Shown: piece by piece, positions 16,850 to 25,860 of the stretch
Layout of the letters: the number at the start of each line of letters is the position of its first letter
How positions within the stretch are numbered: position 1 is the first letter of the stretch
Assembly (NCBI RefSeq): GCF_000803645.1
Contig: NZ_CP009122.1
Location: forward strand, 3,386,501 to 3,450,500
Source of the DNA: Sphingopyxis fribergensis
GTDB lineage: Bacteria > Pseudomonadota > Alphaproteobacteria > Sphingomonadales > Sphingomonadaceae
Reading direction: 5' to 3'
Length of the DNA: 64,000 bases
The notes under the pieces: model-generated
What the model saw: only the letters and a program-made list of their open reading frames with translations
What the model was told of the DNA's origin: nothing
Databases searched by the model: none
Made by a program: the position numbers and the translations under genes

Positions 16850-18193
16850 ATGCGTATCGTAATGATCGGGTCCGGCTATGTCGGGCTGGTTTCGGGCGCG
16901 TGTTTTGCCGATTTCGGCCATCACGTGACCTGCGTCGACAAGGACGCGGACAAGATCGCCCGGCTTCAGGCCGGCGGCATTCCCATCTATGAGCCCGGTC
17001 TCGACGATTTGGTCGCGCGCAACGTCGCGGCGGGCAATCTGACCTTCACCACCGAGCTGTCCGAGGCGGTCGGCGCCGCCGACGTCGTGTTCATCGCGGT
17101 CGGCACCCCCAGCCGCCGCGGCGACGGCCATGCCGACCTGTCCTACGTCTATGGCGCGGCGCGCGAGATCGCCGGGGCGCTCGGCGGCTTCACCGTGATC
17201 GTCACCAAGTCCACCGTGCCCGTCGGCACCGGCGACGAGGTCGAACGGATCATCCGCGAATGCAATCCGGTCGCCGAATTCGCCGTGGCCTCCAACCCCG
17301 AATTCCTGCGCGAAGGCGCCGCGATCGAGGATTTCAAGCGCCCCGACCGCGTCGTGATCGGCATCGAGGACGAACGCGCGCGCGCGCCGATGGAGCGCGT
17401 CTATCGCCCGCTGTCGCTCAACAAGGCGCCGATCGTCTTCACCCGCCGGCGCACCAGCGAGCTGATCAAATATGCGGCGAACGCCTTCCTCGCGATGAAG
17501 ATCACCTACATCAACGAGATGGCGGACCTGTGCGAACAGGTCGGCGCCGACGTCCAGGAAGTCGCGCGCGGCATCGGGCTCGACAACCGGATCGGCGCCA
17601 AGTTCCTGAATGCCGGACCCGGCTACGGCGGCTCCTGCTTCCCCAAGGATACGCTTGCGCTAATGAAGACCGCGCAGGACCATGATGCGCCGCTGCGACT
17701 GATCGAGGCGACGATCGCGGTGAACGACCAGCGCAAGCGCGCGATGGGCCGCAAGGTTCTCGCGGCGATGGATGGGAATGTTCGCGGCCAGACTGTCGCG
17801 GTGCTCGGGCTCACCTTCAAACCCAATACCGACGACATGCGCGACGCACCGTCGATCGCGATCATCCAGGCGCTGCAGGATGCGGGCGCCAAGGTGCGCG
17901 CCTATGACCCCGAGGGCATGGAAGCGGCCGCAGCGGTGCTGAAGGACGTGGAATATGCCACCTCTGCTTACGCCGCGATCGAAGGCGCCGCCGCAGCGGT
18001 GATCGTCACCGAATGGGACGCGTTCCGCGCGCTCGACCTGCCGCGGATCAAGGCCGCGATGTCCGCGCCGGTGCTGGTCGACCTGCGCAACATCTATCCG
18101 CCCGCCCAGGCCGAAGAAGCGGGCCTGCGCTACGTCGGTATCGGTCGGCCGGACAAAGAGCGCGAAACCCCGAGCGAAAGGCAAGCCGCGTGA
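16850..18193 (+). CDS. ugd: UDP-glucose 6-dehydrogenase
   Basis: The 447-residue protein starts RIVMIGSGYVGLVSGACFAD, the NAD-binding motif of UDP-sugar dehydrogenases. It has VFIAVGTPS, STVPVGTG, ASNPEFLREGAAIEDF, the lysine in IKYAANAFLAMKITYINE, the catalytic-Cys segment GYGGSCFPKDT and the C-terminal GLTFKPNTDDMRDAPS. It oxidises UDP-glucose to UDP-glucuronate in the cytoplasm, taking the product of galU. It heads a plus-strand operon with an epimerase and a glycosyltransferase. AGGAG precedes the ATG. The stop overlaps the GTG start of the next gene. Confidence 0.95.
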   Translation: MRIVMIGSGYVGLVSGACFADFGHHVTCVDKDADKIARLQAGGIPIYEPGLDDLVARNVAAGNLTFTTELSEAVGAADVVFIAVGTPSRRGDGHADLSYVYGAAREIAGALGGFTVIVTKSTVPVGTGDEVERIIRECNPVAEFAVASNPEFLREGAAIEDFKRPDRVVIGIEDERARAPMERVYRPLSLNKAPIVFTRRRTSELIKYAANAFLAMKITYINEMADLCEQVGADVQEVARGIGLDNRIGAKFLNAGPGYGGSCFPKDTLALMKTAQDHDAPLRLIEATIAVNDQRKRAMGRKVLAAMDGNVRGQTVAVLGLTFKPNTDDMRDAPSIAIIQALQDAGAKVRAYDPEGMEAAAAVLKDVEYATSAYAAIEGAAAAVIVTEWDAFRALDLPRIKAAMSAPVLVDLRNIYPPAQAEEAGLRYVGIGRPDKERETPSERQAA

Positions 18194-19203
18194 GCGATGA
18201 CAGCCCCATTTTGGTAACCGGCGCTGCAGGCTTTATCGGCCATGCGGTGTCCGAGCGGCTCCTCGCGCGCGGCGAGCGCGTGATCGGGCTCGACAATTTC
18301 ACCGACTATTACGACGTCGCGCTCAAGAAAGCGCGCGTCGCGCGGCTGACGGGCAATGTGGGCTTCCGGCTGATCGATGGCGACATCGCCAGCCCGGGGT
18401 TGGTCAGCGAACTGGTCGAGGCGAACGGCGTGCGCCGGATTGTCCACCTCGCGGCGCAGGCGGGCGTGCGCTACAGCATCGAAAACCCATTCGCTTACGA
18501 GCATAGCAACCTCAAAGGCCATCTCGCGGTGCTCGAGGCGGCGCGCCACGCGGGCCATATCGAACATCTTGTCTATGCCTCGTCGAGCTCGGTCTATGGC
18601 GAGCGCCCGCTCGGCGGCACCGGCTTTCGCGAGGACGAGCCGTGCACCGATCCCGTCTCGCTCTATGCCGCGACCAAGCGCAGCTGCGAGTTGATGAGCC
18701 AGAGCTATGCGACGCTCTATGGCCTGCCGCTCAGCGGACTGCGCTTCTTCACCGTTTATGGCCCGTGGGGCCGGCCCGACATGGCCTATTATGGCTTCGC
18801 CCAGAAGATCCTGCTCGGCCAGCCGATCGAGGTGTACGGCGAGGGCCGGATGGCGCGCGACTTCACCTATATCGACGACATCGTCGACGGCGTCGTCGGC
18901 GTGCTCGACAAGAAGCCCGCAGCCAGCGAGCACCGGCTGCTCAACATCGGCGACTGCAATCCGGTCGGGCTGATGGACATGATCGCGACGCTCGAACGCG
19001 CGCTTGGGCGTCCGGCGATCAAGCTGATGCGGCCGATGCAGCCGGGCGACGTGACCGCGACCTATGCCGACATCTCGGCGATCAACGCACTCACCGGATA
19101 CAGCCCGAAGGTATCGCTCGCGCAGGGGATCGAGCGCTTCGTCGACTGGTATCTGGGCGAAATCGAAAATGGTGGAAGAGGGCCGATGGCAGCGGTGGCC
19201 TGA
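18190..19203 (+). CDS. NAD-dependent epimerase, probably UDP-glucuronate 4-epimerase
   Basis: The 337-residue protein starts at GTG 18190, overlapping the ugd stop as GTGA. It begins SDDSPILVTGAAGFIGHAVS, the extended-SDR GxxGxxG motif, and follows with LDNFTDYYDVALKKAR, HLAAQAGVRYSIENP and the catalytic SSSVYG...YAATK pair (YxxxK). The LDNFxxYYDxxLK and QAGVRYSIENP segments are typical of UDP-glucuronate 4-epimerases. Placed directly after ugd, it would convert UDP-glucuronate to UDP-galacturonate for the EPS. A UDP-glucose 4-epimerase role is less likely. Confidence 0.88.
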   Translation: MSDDSPILVTGAAGFIGHAVSERLLARGERVIGLDNFTDYYDVALKKARVARLTGNVGFRLIDGDIASPGLVSELVEANGVRRIVHLAAQAGVRYSIENPFAYEHSNLKGHLAVLEAARHAGHIEHLVYASSSSVYGERPLGGTGFREDEPCTDPVSLYAATKRSCELMSQSYATLYGLPLSGLRFFTVYGPWGRPDMAYYGFAQKILLGQPIEVYGEGRMARDFTYIDDIVDGVVGVLDKKPAASEHRLLNIGDCNPVGLMDMIATLERALGRPAIKLMRPMQPGDVTATYADISAINALTGYSPKVSLAQGIERFVDWYLGEIENGGRGPMAAVA

Positions 19204-19240
19204 GCCGGAAAATCCGGCCGGGCGCTAATGGAGTTTAAGA

Positions 19241-20434
19241 ATGCTGCAACGGACAAATGTATCTTCCAGCGATCCCGCGGGATCGCCGATCATCTGCGTG
19301 ACCGGCCTCCGCGGCTTTCCGCATGTGATGGGCGGGATCGAAAGCCATTGCGAGGAACTGCTTCCGCGCATCAAGGCGCTTTGGCCCGCGCATCGCTCGG
19401 TCGTGCTCGGACGCGCGCCCTATCTGCCCGAGCCGGTGGGCGAACATCGCGGCGTTGAGATCGTCGGCATCCCCTGCCCGCGTTCGAAAAATCTCGAGGC
19501 GGTGGTGTCAACCTTCCTCGCGGTTCTCGATGCCAAAAAGCGCGGCGCCGGCCTGGTCCACATCCATGCGATCGGTCCGGCTTTGTTGGCGCCGCTCGCC
19601 CGGCTGCTCGGTTTGAAGGTCGTCGTGACGCATCACGGCACCGACTATCACCGCGCAAAATGGGGCCTGCTTGCGCGCAGCGCTCTGCGCGCTGGCGAGT
19701 GGCTGGCGCTGAACTTCGCCGATCGCGTCATCGCGGTTTCGCCCTCGCTCGCCGCGCAATTGAAGCAAAGCTTTCCTGAGCGTGCCCACACTGTCACCTA
19801 TATTCCCAATGGCACCTCCGACCTGCCCGGCGATGCCGATCCCGCGCTCGTCCTCGAACGACTGGGGCTCGACGATGGCGATTTCCTCCTCGCGGTCGCG
19901 CGGCTGGTTCCCGAGAAGGGCCTGCACGACTTGATCCATGCCTATGAACAGTCGAACTGCACCGCCAAGCTGGTGATCGCGGGTTCGGCCGATCACGAGA
20001 GCGAGTACGCGCGCGACCTGCTCGCGCGCGCCAGCGACCGCGTGATCTTTGCCGGCGTGCAGTCGCGCGCAACGCTGAGGTGCCTCTATGAGCGCTGTGC
20101 GATGTTCGTGATGCCGTCCTATCACGAAGGCCTGCCGATCGCGGCGCTGGAGGCGGCAAGTTGCGGCGCGCGGATGCTGCTCAGCGATATCCCCGCCAAT
20201 CTCGACATCGGACTCGATCCGCAGAATTATTTCCCCGTCGGCGATGTCGCCGCGCTCACCGAACGGCTGAATGCGGATAGCGCCGACTTTCAGGTCGACG
20301 CCGACAGCGTCCGCGCGCGCTTCAGCTGGGACAAGGCGGCCGAGGATACGCTCGACGTCTATCGCGCCGCGCTCGCGCCGCGCCGCGTACCCCCGCGTCC
20401 GTCCAACACGCCCGGCACTTTCGTCGAAGGCTAG
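19241..20434 (+). CDS. Family 4 glycosyltransferase (GT-B fold)
   Basis: The 397-residue protein begins with a GT4 N-terminal domain (CVTGLRGFPHVMGGIESHCE, where the glycine loop faces the donor). A second domain carries LAVARLVPEKGLHDLI, VIAGSADHESEY and the donor-binding MPSYHEGLPIAALEAASCG segment (the E-x7-E motif). HGTDYHRAKWGL is like the catalytic His region of this family. GGAG lies seven bases before the ATG. It is third in the ugd operon and presumably adds one sugar of the lipid-linked repeat unit. Donor and linkage cannot be told. Confidence 0.88.
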   Translation: MLQRTNVSSSDPAGSPIICVTGLRGFPHVMGGIESHCEELLPRIKALWPAHRSVVLGRAPYLPEPVGEHRGVEIVGIPCPRSKNLEAVVSTFLAVLDAKKRGAGLVHIHAIGPALLAPLARLLGLKVVVTHHGTDYHRAKWGLLARSALRAGEWLALNFADRVIAVSPSLAAQLKQSFPERAHTVTYIPNGTSDLPGDADPALVLERLGLDDGDFLLAVARLVPEKGLHDLIHAYEQSNCTAKLVIAGSADHESEYARDLLARASDRVIFAGVQSRATLRCLYERCAMFVMPSYHEGLPIAALEAASCGARMLLSDIPANLDIGLDPQNYFPVGDVAALTERLNADSADFQVDADSVRARFSWDKAAEDTLDVYRAALAPRRVPPRPSNTPGTFVEG

Positions 20435-20706
20435 ATGCGGAGCTGGGCGACCACGTCCGCCCGGTCCGCCGCATCGATACTCCCGCTGATTTCGATACCG
20501 GCATCGGTCCGCTTCGCGCGGGCGATCAAAGGCCGCCACGCATTCTCCCGCCATTGCCAGCTACGGATGCGCCAGCGGCCCGGTCCGTCGGAATCGATCG
20601 CCAGCGTCGGCCGGCCCGTCCGCTCGGCGTCGCTATCGCCTTTCGCGGTGCACGCGCTGCTGGTGGCAGCGGCCCCGATCGAAGCCAGGAGCGTCCGTCG
20701 ATCCAT
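20431..20706 (-). CDS. Small TAT-type lipoprotein-like protein of unknown function
   Basis: The 91-residue protein starts DRRTLLASIGAAATSSAC, combining a twin-arginine motif with a lipobox-like Cys at residue 19. The remainder is short and hydrophilic (RWRIRSWQWRENAWRPLIAR, then AGIEISGSID). A clear GGAGG sits before the ATG, so it is probably translated. Its 3' end overlaps the convergent glycosyltransferase gene by four bases. It may be the start of a once longer secreted protein now cut short, or a genuine small lipoprotein. I do not recognise a family. Confidence 0.55.
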   Translation of the reverse strand: MDRRTLLASIGAAATSSACTAKGDSDAERTGRPTLAIDSDGPGRWRIRSWQWRENAWRPLIARAKRTDAGIEISGSIDAADRADVVAQLRI

Positions 20707-20729
20707 CGCAATAACCTCCTACATATCCA

Positions 20730-21890
20730 TCACGGCGCCGCGAGCTTCTCCGGCACTGTCTGGAGCGCGCGCGTCGAGTTGCGGCCGATCACGCGCTTGA
20801 TCACCGCCTTGCCCAGCCGCTGTCCGGGCAGTTCGACCAGCTTGTACGTCATAAAAGCAAGAACGTAGGTCACCGGTATCACGACGGCGCCCGTCAGAGC
20901 GAACCGCCCGACGGCGCCAAGCCCGATGCCGAACTGCCCGATCACCGCCGCCGCGACGGGCTGCAATATCAGCAGGTGGATCAGATAGGTGCCGTAGGAA
21001 AGCTCGCCCAGCCAGAAGAAGGGCCGACGGCCGAGAAGGCGCGAGACCCAGTCGATCAGCCCGAGCGAGCGCAAATGAACCAGCGCGAAAAAGCCGAGAA
21101 CGAGCAGCTCGCGGATCGCGAAATGGAGGAAATCCTGTTCGCCCCCGATCGGGATCGCCGCGAGCAGCATCGCCGCCCCGAGGCGGGCCCATAGCTGCGC
21201 GCGGCTCGCATCGCGATCGACGGCGATCAACATCCCCGCCAGAAAGAGCTGGAGCTTGAGCGCCAGGAAGGACGGCATCGGAAACTCGAGCCCCGCCGCC
21301 CCGGCGATCATCGCGACAATGACGCCGCCAACCGCGGCGACCAGCGCCGACGGCACCCAACCGATCCGCTGGCCGAGCAGGATCAGGAAGGGAAAGAGCA
21401 GGTAGAATTGCATCTCGAGCCCAAGGCTCCAGTCGGGCAGCGGCGTACGGAAAGCATAATCGGGGAGTAGTCCGAACAGGAAGGTCAAATGCAGCGCGAT
21501 GTTGGTGAGGCTGCCATCGGTATAACGTTCGCGCGGCTGGAGGTCTTGACCGAGGAAGGTGTCGATAACGACGCGGTCGGCATAGATCAGCGGCCCCGCG
21601 ATCAGTGCCGCCGCGAGGGTGACGTAAAAGAGCGGCGCGAGCCGAAAGAAGCGGCGCGTCCAGAAGGCGGCCCAAGTGGCGGGCGCGTTCCAATCCTCGC
21701 TGCCCGCGCGCAGCCGGTACTGGAACATCATCAGAAAGCCCGAAAGCAGGATGAACAGGTCAACGCCGAGATCCGGCTTGCTCACCAAGGGCAAGCGAAA
21801 ACCGGTCAATATCATCATATGCCCGATGAGCACCCAGAGCGCCGCGACACCGCGCAGGCCGTCCAGACACTCGACTCGCCGAATGTCCAT
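20730..21890 (-). CDS. Acyltransferase family 3 (OafA/YrhL-like) membrane protein
   Basis: The 386-residue protein begins DIRRVECLDGLRGVAALWVL, the RxxxLDGLRGxAAL signature of membrane-bound O-acyltransferases. It continues with about ten hydrophobic segments, among them DLFILLSGFLMMFQYR (the FFVLSGF-type motif) and WSLGLEMQFYLLFPFLI (the WSLxxExQFYLxxP motif). It should acetylate or otherwise acylate sugar units of the EPS from the cytoplasmic side. ATG 21890 follows GGAGG. It is divergent from the GT4 gene at 22086 and probably transcribed with the small lipoprotein gene downstream. Confidence 0.9.
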   Translation of the reverse strand: MDIRRVECLDGLRGVAALWVLIGHMMILTGFRLPLVSKPDLGVDLFILLSGFLMMFQYRLRAGSEDWNAPATWAAFWTRRFFRLAPLFYVTLAAALIAGPLIYADRVVIDTFLGQDLQPRERYTDGSLTNIALHLTFLFGLLPDYAFRTPLPDWSLGLEMQFYLLFPFLILLGQRIGWVPSALVAAVGGVIVAMIAGAAGLEFPMPSFLALKLQLFLAGMLIAVDRDASRAQLWARLGAAMLLAAIPIGGEQDFLHFAIRELLVLGFFALVHLRSLGLIDWVSRLLGRRPFFWLGELSYGTYLIHLLILQPVAAAVIGQFGIGLGAVGRFALTGAVVIPVTYVLAFMTYKLVELPGQRLGKAVIKRVIGRNSTRALQTVPEKLAAP

Positions 21891-22011
21891 TTCACACCTC
21901 CGCAATCGTTCGTCGATGCCCGCCTTGATAGACGCATCGCAGGGCGAAACCACCGCGCGGGGCCAGCTAATCGGCCAGCCGCCCCGCCGGGGCGACGAAG
22001 CGGGGCGGCTT

Positions 22012-22026
22012 GTGTGCACTGCAACA
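22012..22026. promoter_or_regulatory. Imperfect copy of the EPS palindrome between divergent EPS genes
   Basis: GTGTGCA-C-TGCAACA lies in the 195-bp region between the acyltransferase (start 21890) and the GT4 gene (start 22086). It shares TGCA-N-TGCAAC with the perfect palindrome at 33503. The left arm is imperfect. It is listed as a possible member of the same operator set. Confidence 0.25.
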
Positions 22027-22085
22027 AATGCCCGTGGTAAGAGTATTTCCGAGGCGAATTCCGCCCCCAATTCCAGCGAGGAAAA

Positions 22086-23267
22086 ATGCTGCACAGAAAG
22101 CGGATATTGTTCGCGATCAACTCGCTCGCGGGCGGCGGTGCCGAGCGCGTGCTCGCCACTTTGCTCGGCGGATCGACCCCGTGGCGCGAGCGTTACGACA
22201 TCCACCTCGCGCTGCTCGACGACGAGCCGCGCGCCTATGACGTGCCCGAATGGGTCGAGGTGCACCAGCTCGATGCCCGGCACAAGTTGCTGCCGAGCCT
22301 GACCCAGCTTCGCGCGCTCGTCGGACGGCTTTCGCCCGATGCGACACTCAGCTTCCTCACCCGCGCGAATGTCGCCAACGCCTGGGCGATGGCCGGGCGC
22401 GGCCGGCCGTGGCTGATCAGCGAGCGAGTCAATACCAGCGCGCATCTGGGCAGCGCGCGCGCCGCCAAGGCAATGGTTCGCATCGTCTATCCGCGCGCCG
22501 CGCATGTCATCGCGGTGTCCGAAGGCGTGGTCGATGATCTCGCGGCCAATTTCGGCGTCGCTCGTGCGCGCATGTCGGCGATCGCCAACCCGGTCGACCA
22601 TGAGCAGATTGCCAAACTCGCGGCCGAACAGCCTAGCTTCACGCCCGCCGGGCCCTATATCGTTGCGGCCGGACGGCTGATGCCGAACAAGAATTTTCCC
22701 CTCCTCCTGCGCGCCTATGCCGAGGCCGCGCCGCCGGAACGCCTCGTCATTCTGGGCGAAGGACCTGAGCGCGGCGCGCTTGAGGCGCTCGCCGCGTCGC
22801 TCGGTATCGCCGATCGCGTTGACATGCCCGGCTTCGTCGCCAATCCCTTTGCGGTGGTCGCGCGGGCGCGGGCCTATGCTATGCCCTCCAACGCCGAGGG
22901 TTTCCCCAACGGATTGGTCGAGGCGATGGCGTGCGGGCTGCCCGTCGTCGCGACGAATTGCGCCTCGGGTCCGTCGGAGATTCTGGCCGACCGGGCGCGC
23001 GAGACGATCACCGGCGCGATCGATGTCGACGCCGGCGCGCTGGTGCCGACCGACGATGTGCCAGCCTTTGCCGTCGCACTTGGCCGCGTCCTCGCGGAGC
23101 CGCGCCGCAGCCTGTGCGGCGCGCGCGCGCGCGAACGATCGCGGGCGTACGGCGTTGAACAGGCCGCCAGAAATTATTGGGCGCGGATCGAGACAGCGCT
23201 GGCCGCGCCGTCCGCCGCGCCCGAAATCAGAGAAATTGTAACAGCACGTCCGGGAGTAAGGTCATGA
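22086..23267 (+). CDS. Family 4 glycosyltransferase (GT-B fold)
   Basis: The 393-residue GT4 protein starts RKRILFAINSLAGGGAERVL, the glycine-rich AGGGAERV loop of this family. It has IVAAGRLMPNKNFPLLLRAY, LVILGEGPERGALEALA and the donor site AMPSNAEGFPNGLVEAMACG (E-x7-E motif), then GLPVVATNCASGPSEIL. It resembles WcaL/PelF-like GTs of EPS loci. A GAGGAAA ribosome binding site precedes it. Its TGA overlaps the ATG of the export lipoprotein gene, so the two are translationally coupled. Donor and linkage are unknown. Confidence 0.88.
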   Translation: MLHRKRILFAINSLAGGGAERVLATLLGGSTPWRERYDIHLALLDDEPRAYDVPEWVEVHQLDARHKLLPSLTQLRALVGRLSPDATLSFLTRANVANAWAMAGRGRPWLISERVNTSAHLGSARAAKAMVRIVYPRAAHVIAVSEGVVDDLAANFGVARARMSAIANPVDHEQIAKLAAEQPSFTPAGPYIVAAGRLMPNKNFPLLLRAYAEAAPPERLVILGEGPERGALEALAASLGIADRVDMPGFVANPFAVVARARAYAMPSNAEGFPNGLVEAMACGLPVVATNCASGPSEILADRARETITGAIDVDAGALVPTDDVPAFAVALGRVLAEPRRSLCGARARERSRAYGVEQAARNYWARIETALAAPSAAPEIREIVTARPGVRS

Positions 23268-23827
23268 AATTCTATGTGCAAATCGCGCTGGCGGGGGCGC
23301 TGGCGGCGCTCGGCGGGTGCGCCGGGCAGACCCCCCTCGCGGGCAGCGGCGCGGCGCCACCGCCCGCCGAGGCGTTCCGCCTGTCCTCGGGCGACAAGAT
23401 CAAGGTCGCGACCTATGGCGAAGAGACGCTCACCGGCGATTTCGAGATATCGCCCGCCGGCACGATCGCCTTCCCGCTGATCGGCGAGGTCAAGGCGGCA
23501 GGGCTCCAGACCGAGGAGCTTTCGAAGGAAATCGAGGCCAAGCTTGGCGACGGCTATCTGCTCAATCCGAAAGTCTCGATCCAGGTCGCGAGTTTCCGCC
23601 CCGTCTATATTCTCGGCGAGGTGAACAAGCCCGGCGAATATCCTTACACCCAAGGGCTCACCATCCGCGGCGCCGTCGCCAAGGCCGACGGCTTTACCTA
23701 TCGCGCCAACGAGAAACGCGTCTTTCTGAAGCGTGCGGGCGAAGCGGGCGAGCAGGAATATCCGATGACCGCCGATTTCGCTGTCCTTCCCGGCGACACG
23801 ATCCGTTTCGGCGAGCGCTATTTCTGA
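23264..23827 (+). CDS. Polysaccharide export outer membrane lipoprotein (short Wza/GumB type)
   Basis: The 187-residue protein has a lipoprotein signal with lipobox LGGC (Cys near residue 19). The mature part has the poly-export domain (FRLSSGDKIKVATYGEETLT, then GDFEISPAGTIAFPLIGEVK) and one SLBB-like segment (RPVYILGEVNKPGEYPYTQG). It lacks the extra C-terminal domains of E. coli Wza, as in GumB. It should form the periplasmic/outer-membrane channel for EPS with the Wzc kinase at 11086. Its start overlaps the upstream GT4 stop and its stop overlaps the next start. Confidence 0.92.
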   Translation: MKFYVQIALAGALAALGGCAGQTPLAGSGAAPPPAEAFRLSSGDKIKVATYGEETLTGDFEISPAGTIAFPLIGEVKAAGLQTEELSKEIEAKLGDGYLLNPKVSIQVASFRPVYILGEVNKPGEYPYTQGLTIRGAVAKADGFTYRANEKRVFLKRAGEAGEQEYPMTADFAVLPGDTIRFGERYF

Positions 23828-24552
23828 TGGACATGGCCACCGCATCGCTCGCGCCGGTTCCGTTCGAGGAACCCATATCCGACGAGAGCGGCAAGCCGCA
23901 TCTGCGCGGCTGCCCGGTGAGTTTCGCCAAATTGAAGGCGCTGCTCGCCGCCGATCTCTATCGCTATGCCGGGCGCGTCAGCTTCGGCGCCTTCGCCAAA
24001 CATTATGCCTTCACCCCGGGATATAAATATACGGTGCTGATGCGTACCACCGGCTGGCTCAAGCTTAAGCCTGCCAAGGCGTTCGGCCTCTATCCCTTTG
24101 CCAAATGGATGCTGCTGCGCGCGCGGTACAAATATGGCTTTGCGATCCCCGAATATATGGAGGTCGGGCCGGGCCTGTTCCTCAACCGCTTTGGCGGTTT
24201 CTATTTCCACGGCGACACGGTGCTGGGCAGCAATGTCAACATCACCCACGGCGTCGTACTCGGCTATATGAACCGCGGCAGCCGCCGCGGCGCGCCGGTG
24301 ATCGGCGACCGTACCTTCCTGGGGTCGGGCGCGAAGGTGATCGGTGGGATCCATGTCGGTGCCGAGGCGGCGATCGGCGCCAACGCCGTGGTGACCAAGG
24401 ATGTGCCCGAACGCGGTGTCGTGGGCGGGATCCCCGCGAAGCTGCTCTCCGACCAAGGATCCGACGGCTATATCAACCGCCTTGCGCCGCCCGAATTGCT
24501 CGCCGCCTGCGAGGGGGCGCTCTACGGCTCGCGCGCAGCCAAATCCGCCTGA
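23827..24552 (+). CDS. Serine acetyltransferase-like hexapeptide-repeat acetyltransferase
   Basis: The 241-residue protein has an N-terminal helical part (AKLKALLAADLYRYAGRVSF) and a C-terminal left-handed beta-helix of hexapeptide repeats: GLFLNRFGGFYFHGDTVLGS, NVNITHGVVLGY and VIGDRTFLGSGAKVIGGIHV, ending VGGIPAKLL. The catalytic His is probably in ITHGVV. This matches CysE-like acetyltransferases of EPS clusters, which transfer acetyl from acetyl-CoA to a sugar and not to serine. TGATG overlap with the export lipoprotein gene places it in the same operon. Confidence 0.87.
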   Translation: MDMATASLAPVPFEEPISDESGKPHLRGCPVSFAKLKALLAADLYRYAGRVSFGAFAKHYAFTPGYKYTVLMRTTGWLKLKPAKAFGLYPFAKWMLLRARYKYGFAIPEYMEVGPGLFLNRFGGFYFHGDTVLGSNVNITHGVVLGYMNRGSRRGAPVIGDRTFLGSGAKVIGGIHVGAEAAIGANAVVTKDVPERGVVGGIPAKLLSDQGSDGYINRLAPPELLAACEGALYGSRAAKSA

Positions 24553-24561
24553 TCGCTCGCG

Positions 24562-25860
24562 TCACAAGCCCGAGAAAGTGAGGCCGACCGAGACGCGATT
24601 GTCGGAAAATTCCCGCCCCGGCGTCGCCCCCCAGCTCGACTGGGTGCGGCGCTGGACGTCGAAGCGCAGCGCCATCCGCTTGCTCACCAGATAGGAGGCG
24701 CTGCCGCGCCACGTCCAGCGATCGTCCTGCCGGTCGATATTGTTGAAGTCGCGCTTTTCCAGCTCGCCCCCGGCGCTGAGGATCAAGTTGCGCAGCAATT
24801 CGTAATCGGCGCGCAATGTCATATTGGTCGCTAGATAACCGGTCGCGCCATTGACGCCGGTTTCGCGGATGCCGCGATCGACCGTGCCGGTGATCGTCAC
24901 CAGCGGGGTCAGGAAATAAGCGAGCTCGCCGCGCACCAGAAAACCTGAGACATCCTCGAACTCCGCCGGGCGATAATCCTGATGAAGATAGCCGAGCCGC
25001 AGTGCGCCACGCGCCTTGCGCCCGATTTCGAAGCTGGCGCCTGCGGCGAGGTCGAAACCCGTCGAATCGCGCGCCGCGACCGGGCCAATGCGCTCGCGAT
25101 AATCGCGCTTGTTGACCGATCCGGCGACGAACAGCGCGACGCTTGGGCTCAGCGCATATTCGCCGACCGCGCTGCCGGTGTAAGTCGTGTGATCGCGGAA
25201 ATCCTGGTCGATCGGCGTATCATCGGGGGTCACGCTGTCCCCATAATTGCGGTTTTCGACATCGAGCACGCCGCGCACACGAAGCCGGTTGAAGACATGC
25301 GTATAGGTCGCGGTCCCGCCGCTCTGTGTGAACCGGATCGGCCGGTCCGCTTGCGTCGGGCTGTCGGGAGAGACGCGCTCCTGGCTGTAGCGCCCGTTGC
25401 GCAGCATGATGTTCAGCGTGTTCGACCTGCTGATCGTATAGAGCGCGCCCGCATTGACCGAATATTGCGTGGCGTTCTCGCTCGCGCGGCTCGCGTAGCG
25501 CAGCAGGTCGAGCTCGCCGTCGAGCGACAATTTGAGGTTCGGCGAGGGCCGCACCAGCGAAAACTTCGGCCGGATGCGCAGATAGGCGTCGCCGATCCGG
25601 TCGTTTTCCTGCGCATAGAGATTATCGTCATAACCCGCGCCGATCGCCATGCGTGGCATCAGTTCGAGCACGCCGAGCTCGATCGGTTCAGGCGTGTAAT
25701 CGGGGCGGCGGCGCTCGAGCACTGCGACATTCCGATCGCGGCCGAAGCTGTTTTCGGTCGACACCGAGCCGAGCCCGTCGGTCGCATCCGATTGCTGGGC
25801 ATGCGCGGACACCGCGAGGCCGCAGCTGCCGAGCAGCGCAAAGGTGATCGCGCGCTTCAT
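24562..25860 (-). CDS. Outer-membrane beta-barrel protein of the EPS locus
   Basis: The 432-residue protein has a signal peptide (KRAITFALLGSCGLAVSAHA) followed by about 400 residues of alternating amphipathic strands (KLSLDGELDLLRYASR, YSVNAGALYTISRSNTLN, ATYTHVFNRLRVRGVLDVEN). It ends with a C-terminal strand VSVGLTFSGL. That pattern fits an outer-membrane barrel of the type often found in sphingomonad EPS clusters, perhaps a pore or anchor for the polymer. ATG 25860 overlaps the stop of the endonuclease/phosphatase-family gene as ATGA. It is the last gene of a four-gene minus-strand operon. Confidence 0.8.
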   Translation of the reverse strand: MKRAITFALLGSCGLAVSAHAQQSDATDGLGSVSTENSFGRDRNVAVLERRRPDYTPEPIELGVLELMPRMAIGAGYDDNLYAQENDRIGDAYLRIRPKFSLVRPSPNLKLSLDGELDLLRYASRASENATQYSVNAGALYTISRSNTLNIMLRNGRYSQERVSPDSPTQADRPIRFTQSGGTATYTHVFNRLRVRGVLDVENRNYGDSVTPDDTPIDQDFRDHTTYTGSAVGEYALSPSVALFVAGSVNKRDYRERIGPVAARDSTGFDLAAGASFEIGRKARGALRLGYLHQDYRPAEFEDVSGFLVRGELAYFLTPLVTITGTVDRGIRETGVNGATGYLATNMTLRADYELLRNLILSAGGELEKRDFNNIDRQDDRWTWRGSASYLVSKRMALRFDVQRRTQSSWGATPGREFSDNRVSVGLTFSGL

